Assembly (NCBI RefSeq): GCF_017368475.1
Contig: NZ_JAFNJE010000013.1
Span: 1 to 64,000 of the forward strand
Reading direction: 5' to 3'
DNA: 64,000 nt
DNA from: Alteromonas sp. 5E99-2
GTDB taxonomy: Bacteria > Pseudomonadota > Gammaproteobacteria > Enterobacterales > Alteromonadaceae
Position 1 is the first letter of the stretch. Each line of letters begins with the position of its first letter. Made by a program: the position numbers and the translations under genes. Below are positions 42,024-50,798 of this stretch, one piece after another. The notes beneath the pieces are model-generated. The model was not told the DNA's origin, ran no database searches, and worked only from the letters and a program-made list of their open reading frames with translations.

Positions 42024-42767
42024 ATGAAATTAGACGACGTCAAAAAGTTACATCAAAAAAAGTACCGAGCGCAATTTGGCTATTATCTAGTTGAAGGAGA
42101 GCATCTAGTACTGGAGTTACAAAAAGCAGCCTTGTCTAAAAGTGACTATACCGATATTACGCTTTATGTCACCAGCGACTACCAAGACTGGGCGGCAAGG
42201 TTACAGTTTGACTATACCTTGGTAGTGGTTAACAACAAGCAAATGTCTCAGTTGAGTAATACGAAATCCCCTCAAGGTATTATTGCTTGTGTTCCCTTAC
42301 CCAGTAAGGCTAATGTTGCTCCAGCTTTAAAAAACACTATGCCCAGTGTTTACCTGCACGAAGTACAAGACCCCGGTAACTTAGGTACGATATTGAGAAC
42401 GTTGGCGTGGTTTGGGAATTTCAAATTATTGCTGAGTGAAAATAGCGTCGATCCTTTTAACCCTAAAGTGGTTCGCGCAAGTATGGGGGCGATATTTCAT
42501 GTACCTATGGAATTAGATGTGACGCTAGCGGATTTACAAAAGCGCTATACCCAATTTGCATACTTGGACATGCAAGGCAAACCGATTTCTACTCCAGAAT
42601 TTGCCGATTATCAATGCTATTTATTTGGTAACGAAGCTAGAGGTGTACCCAAAGAAGCGTTAGCGAAATGTAACGCTCAGGCTTTTACTATTCCGGGGAA
42701 TGGTGCTATTGATTCACTTAATCTGGCAAGCGCAGTGAATATGTGCGCATACCAGTTATCAATATAG
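42024..42767 (+). CDS. TrmH/SpoU family RNA 2'-O-methyltransferase
   Basis: A 247-residue SPOUT methyltransferase. An N-terminal substrate-binding domain (QFGYYLVEGEHLVLELQKAA) is followed by the SpoU motifs: motif 1 LHEVQDPGNLGTILRTLAWF near residue 112, motif 2 CYLFGNEARGVPKEAL near 200 and motif 3 IDSLNLASAVNMCAYQL at the C-terminus, which forms the SAM-binding knot. The target RNA (rRNA or tRNA) cannot be told; it is not clearly RlmB, TrmH or TrmL. It ends two bases from the convergent EEP-family gene. Confidence 0.88.
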   Translation: MKLDDVKKLHQKKYRAQFGYYLVEGEHLVLELQKAALSKSDYTDITLYVTSDYQDWAARLQFDYTLVVVNNKQMSQLSNTKSPQGIIACVPLPSKANVAPALKNTMPSVYLHEVQDPGNLGTILRTLAWFGNFKLLLSENSVDPFNPKVVRASMGAIFHVPMELDVTLADLQKRYTQFAYLDMQGKPISTPEFADYQCYLFGNEARGVPKEALAKCNAQAFTIPGNGAIDSLNLASAVNMCAYQLSI

Positions 42768-42769
42768 CG

Positions 42770-44203
42770 TTAGTTGGATACGTCCAGAGTTACCCATACC
42801 AATCGGTGATCTGATGAAACTTCTTTATCTGTTCCCCGTTGCCCTATACGTGGGTCGTTGAACAGTAAGCGGCCGGACTCAGATTCAGCGGGCCAATACA
42901 CACCAGAATCAAGCACCTGCAAATCGGCAGAGGGCACGCTGTAATCGGCTTTGCTTCCGAAGGTCGCTGTACGAATTTTCGGGTGAGGGTGGTTGCGCTT
43001 ATTTGGCTCTTGTTCAGCTCCTAAGGAAACAGGAAAGTGATTACCGTCGATACGGGTAACCTTTTGATTGACGAGTGGATGAAACATAAGCTGTTGAATA
43101 CCATTGAACCTCTCGTCAGTGGTTCTTCCCCATGTTGTATCAGCATTTAAGTCGCCCATGATCACAAAGCTTTCTTTTCCAAGTCCACCGTATTGACCCT
43201 TGTCATCATATAAGACGCTGGTGTCGTTATTGCTGATGTAATGCAGCCAAAACAAGTTCTCGTCACTGTTGCGGTATTTATTATTGTCGCTAAAGGTATC
43301 AAATGCCGGTGGAGTAGGGTGAGATAACAGAGCATGAATGGTTTTTACTCCCGATTGGGTAGGAATGTGAATGGGCGCATCAACGTGGTTTTTTGAAGAC
43401 AATCTTAGGTTCTGCCATTCTTCATCGGAAAACCAGTTGTCGCCACATGCCATGGCTGAGGGCAAGGGTTTTGTATCATCACAAACATTAATGGTGGGAT
43501 TGACTGCGTGGGGTAAATCTTTGCGTTTAAATGTCTGAAACGTGCGAGTGTTGTTTTGATCAATTTCATACTTCGACAACAAGGCAAATGCATAATGGCC
43601 ATGATAAACACCGTATCCATAGGCGTTGTTAGGATTTGTATTGTCATAACCCGTTGCGCTTTTGGTTAAATTCATTCCTGAAGCTAGGCCTGTATTTGTT
43701 GCGTAACTTTGTTGATAAGGGTAGTGAATCGGCTCTAGCATGTCGCCACCGTCAACGCTATTCATGCTTTGGCTTACGGACAAATAGTGTGTTTGAAACC
43801 CTGTTAACGCTAGGGTGTTTTTGCCTGTTCCGTCGTTATTAAATTCATTGAGTAACAGCACATCGGGTCGTACTTTTTGGATAATGGCGGCAACATTGCG
43901 AATTTGAATAATACGTTCAGCTAGTCGGTTCTGGCTTTCATCTAATGTCCCCTTTTTCCACGACTGAATGAGCACTTTTTGTTGTTCAACGGGGATATTC
44001 ATAAAGCTTACCCATTGTTCAAAGTTCTCCGATGGATCGCCATCGTGAGCAAACGACACATTGAAAGAAGCAAATTTCACGGTATTGGTCAAAGTAGTGT
44101 GCTCATCAGTTGGTGGTGTGATGACTTTTCCATTACATGCCGACAGTAAAAGTAAAGATAGTAAGACGTAGGCGAATCGAAGTGGTGCTGTATGTGGAGT
44201 CAT
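42770..44203 (-). CDS. Endonuclease/exonuclease/phosphatase (EEP) family lipoprotein
   Basis: A 477-residue lipoprotein: the signal peptide ends LLLLSACNGK with the lipidated Cys near residue 23. The rest has the EEP fold: KFASFNVSFAHDG (first Asn), DVLLLNEFNND (metal-binding Glu), FVIMGDLNADTTWGRT (Asp-x-Asn) and VSSDHRLVWVTLDV (Asp-His). Long versions of this kind in marine bacteria are annotated as secreted phosphatases, phosphodiesterases or nucleases. The protein is probably anchored in the outer membrane facing the periplasm or outside. The substrate is unknown. Confidence 0.85.
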   Translation of the reverse strand: MTPHTAPLRFAYVLLSLLLLSACNGKVITPPTDEHTTLTNTVKFASFNVSFAHDGDPSENFEQWVSFMNIPVEQQKVLIQSWKKGTLDESQNRLAERIIQIRNVAAIIQKVRPDVLLLNEFNNDGTGKNTLALTGFQTHYLSVSQSMNSVDGGDMLEPIHYPYQQSYATNTGLASGMNLTKSATGYDNTNPNNAYGYGVYHGHYAFALLSKYEIDQNNTRTFQTFKRKDLPHAVNPTINVCDDTKPLPSAMACGDNWFSDEEWQNLRLSSKNHVDAPIHIPTQSGVKTIHALLSHPTPPAFDTFSDNNKYRNSDENLFWLHYISNNDTSVLYDDKGQYGGLGKESFVIMGDLNADTTWGRTTDERFNGIQQLMFHPLVNQKVTRIDGNHFPVSLGAEQEPNKRNHPHPKIRTATFGSKADYSVPSADLQVLDSGVYWPAESESGRLLFNDPRIGQRGTDKEVSSDHRLVWVTLDVSN

Positions 44204-44287
44204 GCTGGAATGAATAAAGGTTGTCGATTTATAGCTGGCAGAATAGCCCTGTTAAATCGGGTTTTCAACTTTCGCTTTAGCAGATAC

Positions 44288-44316
44288 AAAAAAACGACTC
44301 GAAGGTCGCTTTTTTG
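44288..44316. terminator. Bidirectional terminator
   Basis: A run of seven A, CGAC, a six-base loop, GTCG and a T run form a symmetric A-stem-T structure. It serves the lysine-rich peptide gene on the minus strand and could also work on the plus strand. Confidence 0.7.
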
Positions 44317-44324
44317 TATTTTTA

Positions 44325-44432
44325 TTACGCTTTTTTAAGTTGCTTCTTAAGTTTTTTAAGCTTTTTTTCTTGTTTTGCGATTTTTAATTTTCTAGCTTTA
44401 ATTTCTTTTTTGATTGTTTTAACTTTAGCCAT
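44325..44432 (-). CDS. Small lysine-rich basic peptide
   Basis: A 35-residue frame: MAKVKTIKKEIKARKLKI, then a KQEKKLKKLKKQLKKA end. About half of the residues are Lys or Arg with leucine or isoleucine at regular spacing, so it would form one amphipathic helix or short coiled coil. A good ribosome site (AAGGAAGT) lies six bases before the ATG, and a terminator follows the stop within nine bases, both supporting a real gene. I do not recognise the family. A nucleic-acid or ribosome-associated role is possible from its charge, but this is inference. Confidence 0.6.
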   Translation of the reverse strand: MAKVKTIKKEIKARKLKIAKQEKKLKKLKKQLKKA

Positions 44433-44534
44433 GGTGGCACTTCCTTAATAAATATACATCGAGAATATAATGTATAACTTTTGTATATGCATTTCAAGGG
44501 CCTTTTTAAGCAATTTTATTATTTACGCCTTCAG

Positions 44535-45830
44535 CTAATTATTGAGTAGGGGTAATTTTGATTTGAGATGCCGTAATAACATTAGCGCAGGTATAACCAT
44601 TAATGCGGTGATTAAAAAGAATAAGGTCCAATTGCCATTCATGATATCTACTAGCCAACCACTGGCCCCTGAAAGCGCAGTTCGACCAAAGGAACTCACA
44701 GATGCCATTAACGCGTATTGGCTAGCGGAAAAAGTGTGATTACACAGTAGTGAAATAAAGGCTACCATAGCTACTGTGCTCCACGCTGCGGTGAAACCGT
44801 CGATTACCACTGCTGCAATAAACCAGCTTGGGTCAGGGCCAACTTGAGCCATCACTGAAAACATCAGGTTACTTGCCGCCATCGCAATGCCAGCGACTAC
44901 AAGCCCTTTATAAATACCAAAGCGTATAGTGAAGGCGCCACCAATAATGGCAAACACAATAGTAACCCACCAGTTGATTAACTTTGAATAAGCTCCAATG
45001 TCTGAATTACTAAACCCCAGTTCTTTGTAAAAAACAATGCTCATACGGCCAACGAACGCTTCTCCAATTTTGAACGAAAATATAAACAACAAAATGGTAA
45101 GGCCGATTTTTATTCCATTACGAGCAAAGAAATCAGCAAACGGTTTTATTAATGTATTAACGAACCATAGAGGCATGGATTCAGTGTTATTTTCGCTCGT
45201 TCTTTGTATGAGTGGCGGCTCGTTTACGCACAAGGTTATTAACGCCAGTAATGACATGATTCCAGCTAACACTAAATATACTTGAGGCCAGCTCCAACCG
45301 GGAAGGTCTGCTAGGAAAAAAGGAATAGCGCCTAAACCTCCGTAGCCTGTCCACCACCCAGCGGTAGCCATAGAGGATGACGCTGTCATGGCTGCTTTGT
45401 CATTGCCCATACTGTCGATTCGATAACCATCAATCGCAATGTCTTGAGTAGCAGAGCTGGTTGCAATGGCAACACCTAAAAGCGCTAGCCACCAAATTTG
45501 GGTGCTTAATTGCAGTTGGGAAATAATTAGGCAAAAGACAACTAACAGCAGTTGCATAGCAAAGACCCAACTTTTCCTTCGACCGAGTCGTTTAAAAATA
45601 GGTAAAGAAAGTCGGTCTACTAATGGAGACCAGGCAAAATTAAAGGTATACATAGCAAACACAAGGCCAAAAAGTCCAATGTCAGTTCGTGAAAATCCGT
45701 CATCTTTCAGCCATGCAGACATGACTGAACCTATCATTATCCAAGGAAAACCGCTGGCGATGCCAAAGCAAAAAATGGTGAGAAGGCGTTTGTCGCGAAA
45801 TTGTGATATTGCGTGTTTGAGCGAAGTCAA
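44535..45830 (-). CDS. AmpG-like MFS permease
   Basis: A 431-residue major facilitator with twelve membrane segments. The N-terminal FGIASGFPWIMIGSVMSAWL, WSPLVDRLSLPIFKRLGRRK between helices 2 and 3, and SATQDIAIDGYRID in helix 5 are typical of AmpG permeases, which import anhydro-muropeptides for cell-wall recycling. The slt product in this window makes such muropeptides. It is shorter than E. coli AmpG (491), and several AmpG paralogues in marine bacteria have other substrates, so the gene symbol is withheld. The start is set by the conserved N-terminus. Confidence 0.85.
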   Translation of the reverse strand: MTSLKHAISQFRDKRLLTIFCFGIASGFPWIMIGSVMSAWLKDDGFSRTDIGLFGLVFAMYTFNFAWSPLVDRLSLPIFKRLGRRKSWVFAMQLLLVVFCLIISQLQLSTQIWWLALLGVAIATSSATQDIAIDGYRIDSMGNDKAAMTASSSMATAGWWTGYGGLGAIPFFLADLPGWSWPQVYLVLAGIMSLLALITLCVNEPPLIQRTSENNTESMPLWFVNTLIKPFADFFARNGIKIGLTILLFIFSFKIGEAFVGRMSIVFYKELGFSNSDIGAYSKLINWWVTIVFAIIGGAFTIRFGIYKGLVVAGIAMAASNLMFSVMAQVGPDPSWFIAAVVIDGFTAAWSTVAMVAFISLLCNHTFSASQYALMASVSSFGRTALSGASGWLVDIMNGNWTLFFLITALMVIPALMLLRHLKSKLPLLNN

Positions 45831-45893
45831 AAAAGAAACTCTAAAGAAAATACAAAGGCCATTTGACCTTCTTTACGGTAAAATTACAACACC

Positions 45894-46217
45894 TTAAGGG
45901 CGAATTCCAACACACTCAAAAGGTTTAAACCCGCCGTGTTCAAGAAACTCAATACACTGTGCAAGCTCTGTGCGAAGCGTGTTGTCTTGAAGAAGTGAAT
46001 CTGGAGGCAAAGCATGCACTTGATAAATTAAGTGCCAAAACACTTGTTCTCGTTCACTCAGGGGAGAGGAATGTCTATTCGTGACCTGCCTCCATTCTTC
46101 AAAGGTGTCCCAGACAAACAAGTTAATTTCGCTATACGGAATTAGGCCTCGCCAAAATCCGCGAACGTAATACACTAGCTGTACTGTTTTATGTCTGATG
46201 AAGTTACTAACGGCCAT
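45894..46217 (-). CDS. Hypothetical protein of Alteromonadales type
   Basis: A 107-residue soluble protein with no signal peptide or membrane helix and no motif I can name. It is rich in aromatic residues and begins MAVSNFIRHKTVQLVYYVRG; the middle has WDTFEEWRQVTNR. The C-terminus (CIEFLEHGGFKPFECVGIRP) looks like a compact folded end. It sits between the AmpG-like gene and the DUF3530-like gene, all on the minus strand. Codon use resembles neighbouring core genes, which supports a real gene. Confidence 0.6.
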   Translation of the reverse strand: MAVSNFIRHKTVQLVYYVRGFWRGLIPYSEINLFVWDTFEEWRQVTNRHSSPLSEREQVFWHLIYQVHALPPDSLLQDNTLRTELAQCIEFLEHGGFKPFECVGIRP

Positions 46218-46276
46218 ACTCTTTGTGTTGTCAAAAACTAACCTTTTAGAGTATAGACAATATTAATTAATTCGCA

Positions 46277-47149
46277 TTACCATCCTAAGGATCTTGTCCA
46301 ACCCACTATTTCGGTCCCAACCCAGTCAATTGCCGTACGTGACTGGGCTCTCGGCAGCATACGTTGGCGATAATCTAATTTTATTTTTACGTTGGCTTGC
46401 GTCTTTCTTGCGTTAATTGTCGATAACGCAAATCGATTAGAAGCAGCAAATCCAATATCTAAAAGTGGATAAGGATAAGCAGCGGTCAATTCTGGAATTG
46501 TATTATTTATTTCGTTTTGAGGCCAAAACGGAGAAATTAAAGCAACAGCGTCAGGAGTAGCAACCAACGTGTCTGATGCTGAAGCTAACAGTAATGCTGC
46601 GACTACGCCCTCTGCAATAAATAACCTAAAACCATTGGTATCGGTGGTGTCGTTTAAATGATTAACCAGCGAAACCATTTGTGTTTGTAGCGAAGTGAAA
46701 TCGATATCCGGCTCTAGCGTCGACATCCAAGGTTGTATGTTTTTTTCCGTCATAGCCATGGTTTCAGTCTCTTTCATGCTTGCAGCGTCAGTCATAGTTG
46801 CTGCGTCTTTCATGCTCTCTTTGTCAATTAGGTCAATTTTGGGGTTGGGTTGTGACGATAACCAACTAGAAGATACAAGATCGACATGCCAGCCTTTTTG
46901 CGCCAATTCATTGGCTAAATCTAATGCTGAATAAAAAGATAACTTTCCTCTTCCTGGACTGACAAAAACCGTAGCTAAACCGAGAGTTAAAGGTCGTTGA
47001 GCATCAATTCTTATGCTATATGTTGCGCTGTTTTCGAGGTTAATCTCATTCACTGTATGGGTGGGAAATTGACGCGCAATGTCGCTAGCCAACACGGTAT
47101 GCTGGCAAAGAATAAGTGCAACGACACATACCAAGAAGCGAAAATTCAA
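46277..47149 (-). CDS. DUF3530-like exported alpha/beta-hydrolase-fold protein
   Basis: A 290-residue protein with a signal peptide (LVCVVALILCQHTVLA), so periplasmic. The segments RPLTLGLATVFVSPGRGKL, LANELAQKGWHVDLVSSSW and FIAEGVVAALLLASAS resemble the DUF3530 family, which has an alpha/beta-hydrolase-like fold. The usual GxSxG nucleophile elbow is not clear here (GVVAA). A low-complexity insert at about residues 112-135 repeats Met, Ala, Thr and Glu (AATMTDAASMKETETMAMTE). It ends near rluA on the same strand with a six-base gap, so it may be cotranscribed with rapA-rluA. Function unknown. Confidence 0.65.
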   Translation of the reverse strand: MNFRFLVCVVALILCQHTVLASDIARQFPTHTVNEINLENSATYSIRIDAQRPLTLGLATVFVSPGRGKLSFYSALDLANELAQKGWHVDLVSSSWLSSQPNPKIDLIDKESMKDAATMTDAASMKETETMAMTEKNIQPWMSTLEPDIDFTSLQTQMVSLVNHLNDTTDTNGFRLFIAEGVVAALLLASASDTLVATPDAVALISPFWPQNEINNTIPELTAAYPYPLLDIGFAASNRFALSTINARKTQANVKIKLDYRQRMLPRAQSRTAIDWVGTEIVGWTRSLGW

Positions 47150-47155
47150 CGAAAG

Positions 47156-47911
47156 TTACTCTATAAAGTCTGATATCTCTATATCGTGCTGTATCAGCAT
47201 TTCTTTAGCTTCAGTATAGGTTTCTTTTAAACAAAGTGGGGAATATTGACTAAAAGGTATAGGGGCGCTAAAGCTGATTCGTTTTCCCGTTAACGGATGA
47301 ACAAAATTTATGGTTTGCGCATGGAGTTGCAGTCGAGTAACGGCTTTTACCGATTCTACTGGAGAATATAAACGGTCGCCGAGTATGGGCGTACCCAATT
47401 CGCGCATATGTACGCGCAATTGGTGCGAACGCCCGGTAATTGGATGTAGCTCAACAAGCATACCGAAAGGTTCTGGCTGAATGACTTTATAGCAGGTTAA
47501 AGAGGGTTTACCGTTTTCCCAATCGACTTTTTGTAACGGCCGATTGGGATAGTCCACAATTAATGGAATGTTCATTATTCCTTTGTCGGCGTCTGGCTCT
47601 CCAAATAAACGGGCATAATAGCGTTTGTGAGTGATACGGTTAGCAAACTGATACGACAAATGTTTATGAGCGGCTTTGTTTCTGGCAAGTACTAATACCC
47701 CTGAGGTTGCCATATCCAAACGATGCACAACAGATACCGAAGGAAAAACACGGCTAGCGCGATACCAAGCCGAATCTAAATGAGCCTTTTCTTTACCAGG
47801 CACACTTAAAAGCCCGCTGGGTTTGTTGATAACCACAATGTGGTCATCAACATACAGCAGGGGTAAATAAGGGCGAGCCGGTGGGCGATAGACAAAATCC
47901 CTTAGTGTCAT
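47156..47911 (-). CDS. rluA: Dual-specificity RNA pseudouridine synthase RluA
   Basis: A 251-residue RluA-family pseudouridine synthase without an S4 domain. The catalytic aspartate is in VHRLDMATSGVLVLA near residue 65, with INKPSGLLSVPG before it and HPITGRSHQLRVHMRELG after. E. coli RluA modifies U746 of 23S rRNA and U32 of several tRNAs. Assignment to RluA rather than RluC or RluD rests on the short length, the absence of S4 and the conserved rapA-rluA neighbourhood. It overlaps the rapA stop by four bases. The C-terminus is about 30 residues longer than in E. coli (219). Confidence 0.9.
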   Translation of the reverse strand: MTLRDFVYRPPARPYLPLLYVDDHIVVINKPSGLLSVPGKEKAHLDSAWYRASRVFPSVSVVHRLDMATSGVLVLARNKAAHKHLSYQFANRITHKRYYARLFGEPDADKGIMNIPLIVDYPNRPLQKVDWENGKPSLTCYKVIQPEPFGMLVELHPITGRSHQLRVHMRELGTPILGDRLYSPVESVKAVTRLQLHAQTINFVHPLTGKRISFSAPIPFSQYSPLCLKETYTEAKEMLIQHDIEISDFIE

Positions 47912-50655
47912 GTTGGGTTATTTACTATGACTCTTATTGCGTCTAGTTGTACTTCCGCATTTTTTAGCAAGGTGTCTAACTGCGATTGTTGTGCAACAAA
48001 AAACGCAATTTCTGAGTCTCGTACTGAAGGGTTCAAGGTTTTTAAGGTCTGCAAACGTGTTACTTCACCACCAATAGTCTCGTGCATATCTGCTAACGCA
48101 CCTTGCAAAATAAGATCGGCTCGAGACTGAGCGATATCCCTTGCGGTGGTTAAATGCTGCTCTATTAAGGGTTGCAGTGCGCCAACCAATTGTTTGGCTA
48201 TTTTGCGATTCACCTTGCGGCTTACTTCCGCAGACAAATCACAGGCATTGCCGTTGGGGTCAATAGTCAGGTGAATAGGGGTAGGCGGAAGAAAACGGTC
48301 AATTTGTAATTCACTTGGACCACTAGTTTGTAGTTTAAATACACACTCTACCCAGTATTGACCTTTAGGCAGTTTGTTATCTGCAATAAACGCCAGTGAG
48401 CTTTTACCTATGACTTCAAGCAATACATTGTCTATTGCCGCTTGCACTAAAGGGTGATCCCAAGTTAAAAAGTGTACATGCTCTAAAGATGTCGCTGTTG
48501 CTCTGCGATAAGTTACCGTCATGCCTTCTGGGTCTAAGCCTGGTAGGTTACTCACCATGGTTTCTGTGGGCGTTAGAATAAAGGTATCGACATCTTTTTC
48601 TTCTTGGTGAACGCCTAAGGCATCAAATAAACGGCTCATAAAACGAGGCAGTTCAGATGACGTATCTTGCTCTACAATTTCATCTAACAATGGGTCAACT
48701 TTATTCATACCAGAGGCACTAAGTTCAAGCAGTTTGTCACGGCCTTCCTCTAGCTGTGCTTTTAGCGCCTGATTAATGTCGGCGGTTTCTTGAATTAAGT
48801 TCTCAATTAACTCGTCGTCTTCTGGCACATGCATAGCTTCATCTAGCTGAGCTTGTACTTGTTCAAACACCGCACGGCCTGTTGGACACGTTTGCTCGAA
48901 GGCATTTAAGCCATGTTCATACCAGTCAGCTAAAACAGCTTGAGAGGTATTTTCAATAATAGGAACATGAATATTGACATCCCGAGTTTGCCCAATACGA
49001 TCGAGACGACCAATACGTTGTTCAAGTAAATCTGGGCTCATGGGTAAGTCGAATAAAACCAAATGATGAGCAAATTGGAAGTTTCGACCTTCACTGCCAA
49101 TTTCAGAACACAACATAACTTGTGCGCCATCGTCAGGATCAGAGAAAAAGTGAGCTGATTTATCTCGCTCTACAATACTCATGCCTTCATGGAATACAGT
49201 ATGACGAATACCCGTTTGCGTACGCAGTGTTTCACCTAGTAATAACGCCGTGTCTGCACGTTGGCAGATAAGTAGCACTTTTTCTGGTTTTAAAATTTCC
49301 AACTGGCCAATGAGCCACACTATTTTGGCTTTTAACTCGTCAGCGCCTTCAAGTGGGTGGCGAATAAGCTTTCTTGAAGGGAAACCTGCTATATTGGCAC
49401 GGCGGTTTCTAAACAATAAACGACCTGTACCGTGACAATCGATAAGCTGGGTGAGTAATTCGTGTTTTTCTTCGTCAGATTCAACATGAGTGAATTGCGC
49501 CATGATTTCTGGTGCAAACGCGGTCAATGTATCTGTATGGGCTTGAGATAAGGGCGCATTCTCGAATAGAGGGGAAACCGCTTCAGCTAAGGTTGCGTAT
49601 TTTTCTTCTTCATCTAGAAAAGCTTGGTAATCGTAAAAACGGTCAGGGTCTAGCAGGCGAAGCCGTGCAAAATGACTTTCATGGCCAAGCTGATCTGGGG
49701 TTGCAGTTAACAATATTAAGCCAGCGCTTTGGGCCGCTAAAGTTTCTACCGCTAAATATTCTTCTGATGGTGCCTCAGCAGACCAACTTAAATGGTGGGC
49801 TTCATCAACAACCAATAAATCCCATCCAGCTTCTGCGCAAGCGGCAAGACGCTTTTCGGAGCCCGTTAAAAACGACGTGCTGCACAAAACAAGTTGTTCT
49901 TGTTCAAAGGGGTTTCCTTCTTCTGATTCTTTAATAGCTTCCCAACGGCTGTCATCAAATATGGCAAAGGCTAAATTCACTTTGCGCAGCATTTCTACTA
50001 ACCATTGATGAACTAAAGAATCAGGTACCGCTATCAATACCCGTTTTGCTCTGCCCGATAATATTTGCTGGTGAATAATAAGCGCGGCTTCGATAGTTTT
50101 ACCCAGTCCAACTTCATCGGCTAACAGCACTCTCGGGGCGTGGCGATTTGCCACTTCTGATGCAATGTAAATTTGGTGTGGGATAAGAGAGATACGAGCA
50201 CCGGATAAACCACGTACTTCAGATATACCGTGCTGATATCTATGGTGAAGTGATGCAAGGCGTAAATCGAACCATTTAGGGTGATCAACTTGCAAGTTAA
50301 ACAAACGCTCTTCGGGTTTGTCCATTTGTAAGTTGTGATCTAGCTGAGTCTCAGGAATTACTACATCTGATTTGTCGTCTTCGCGAATAGCGCGATAAAT
50401 AACAACACCTTGGTTTTCTTCTACGTCAGTAATGCGACAAGGCCAACCTGTAGCTGTTTTTACTTTATCACCTTCCGCTAATATCAGGCGCGTGAGCGGT
50501 GCATCTTTTTGCGTGTAAGTACGGCTCTCATTTGTTGCGGGATAAAGTACTTCAACAGTACGCCCCTCAACATTCATAACCATACCTAAGCCTAATTCAC
50601 TTTCGGTATTACTTAGCCAACGCTGGCCCATAGAAAACGACGGTGTGTTACTCAT
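47908..50655 (-). CDS. rapA: RNA polymerase-associated ATP-dependent helicase-like protein RapA
   Basis: A 915-residue Swi2/Snf2-type translocase that binds RNA polymerase and helps recycle it after transcription. In order: N-terminal Tudor-like domains (FSMGQRWLSNTESELGLGMV), helicase motif I LLADEVGLGKTIEAALI near residue 165, DEAH box LLVVDEAHHLSW, LLTATP, then the second RecA lobe (MLCSEIGSEGRNFQFAHHL, QRIGRLDRIGQ) and the RapA C-terminal domain. The frame is open to 50757, but ATG 50655 matches the family start; the length is near E. coli RapA (968). Confidence 0.95.
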   Translation of the reverse strand: MSNTPSFSMGQRWLSNTESELGLGMVMNVEGRTVEVLYPATNESRTYTQKDAPLTRLILAEGDKVKTATGWPCRITDVEENQGVVIYRAIREDDKSDVVIPETQLDHNLQMDKPEERLFNLQVDHPKWFDLRLASLHHRYQHGISEVRGLSGARISLIPHQIYIASEVANRHAPRVLLADEVGLGKTIEAALIIHQQILSGRAKRVLIAVPDSLVHQWLVEMLRKVNLAFAIFDDSRWEAIKESEEGNPFEQEQLVLCSTSFLTGSEKRLAACAEAGWDLLVVDEAHHLSWSAEAPSEEYLAVETLAAQSAGLILLTATPDQLGHESHFARLRLLDPDRFYDYQAFLDEEEKYATLAEAVSPLFENAPLSQAHTDTLTAFAPEIMAQFTHVESDEEKHELLTQLIDCHGTGRLLFRNRRANIAGFPSRKLIRHPLEGADELKAKIVWLIGQLEILKPEKVLLICQRADTALLLGETLRTQTGIRHTVFHEGMSIVERDKSAHFFSDPDDGAQVMLCSEIGSEGRNFQFAHHLVLFDLPMSPDLLEQRIGRLDRIGQTRDVNIHVPIIENTSQAVLADWYEHGLNAFEQTCPTGRAVFEQVQAQLDEAMHVPEDDELIENLIQETADINQALKAQLEEGRDKLLELSASGMNKVDPLLDEIVEQDTSSELPRFMSRLFDALGVHQEEKDVDTFILTPTETMVSNLPGLDPEGMTVTYRRATATSLEHVHFLTWDHPLVQAAIDNVLLEVIGKSSLAFIADNKLPKGQYWVECVFKLQTSGPSELQIDRFLPPTPIHLTIDPNGNACDLSAEVSRKVNRKIAKQLVGALQPLIEQHLTTARDIAQSRADLILQGALADMHETIGGEVTRLQTLKTLNPSVRDSEIAFFVAQQSQLDTLLKNAEVQLDAIRVIVNNPT

Positions 50656-50798
50656 AAAATTCCTTGCCGACAATGCACGATTTTGTGCGGCGCGTATTGT
50701 ATGTAAGCGTGGCAAGCAATGCAAAAATCTGCAAGAAATTGGTGTGTTTTTTTGCAAACTGCACTAATGTTGGAAGAGAGAGGGTAAAGGAGTGAACT

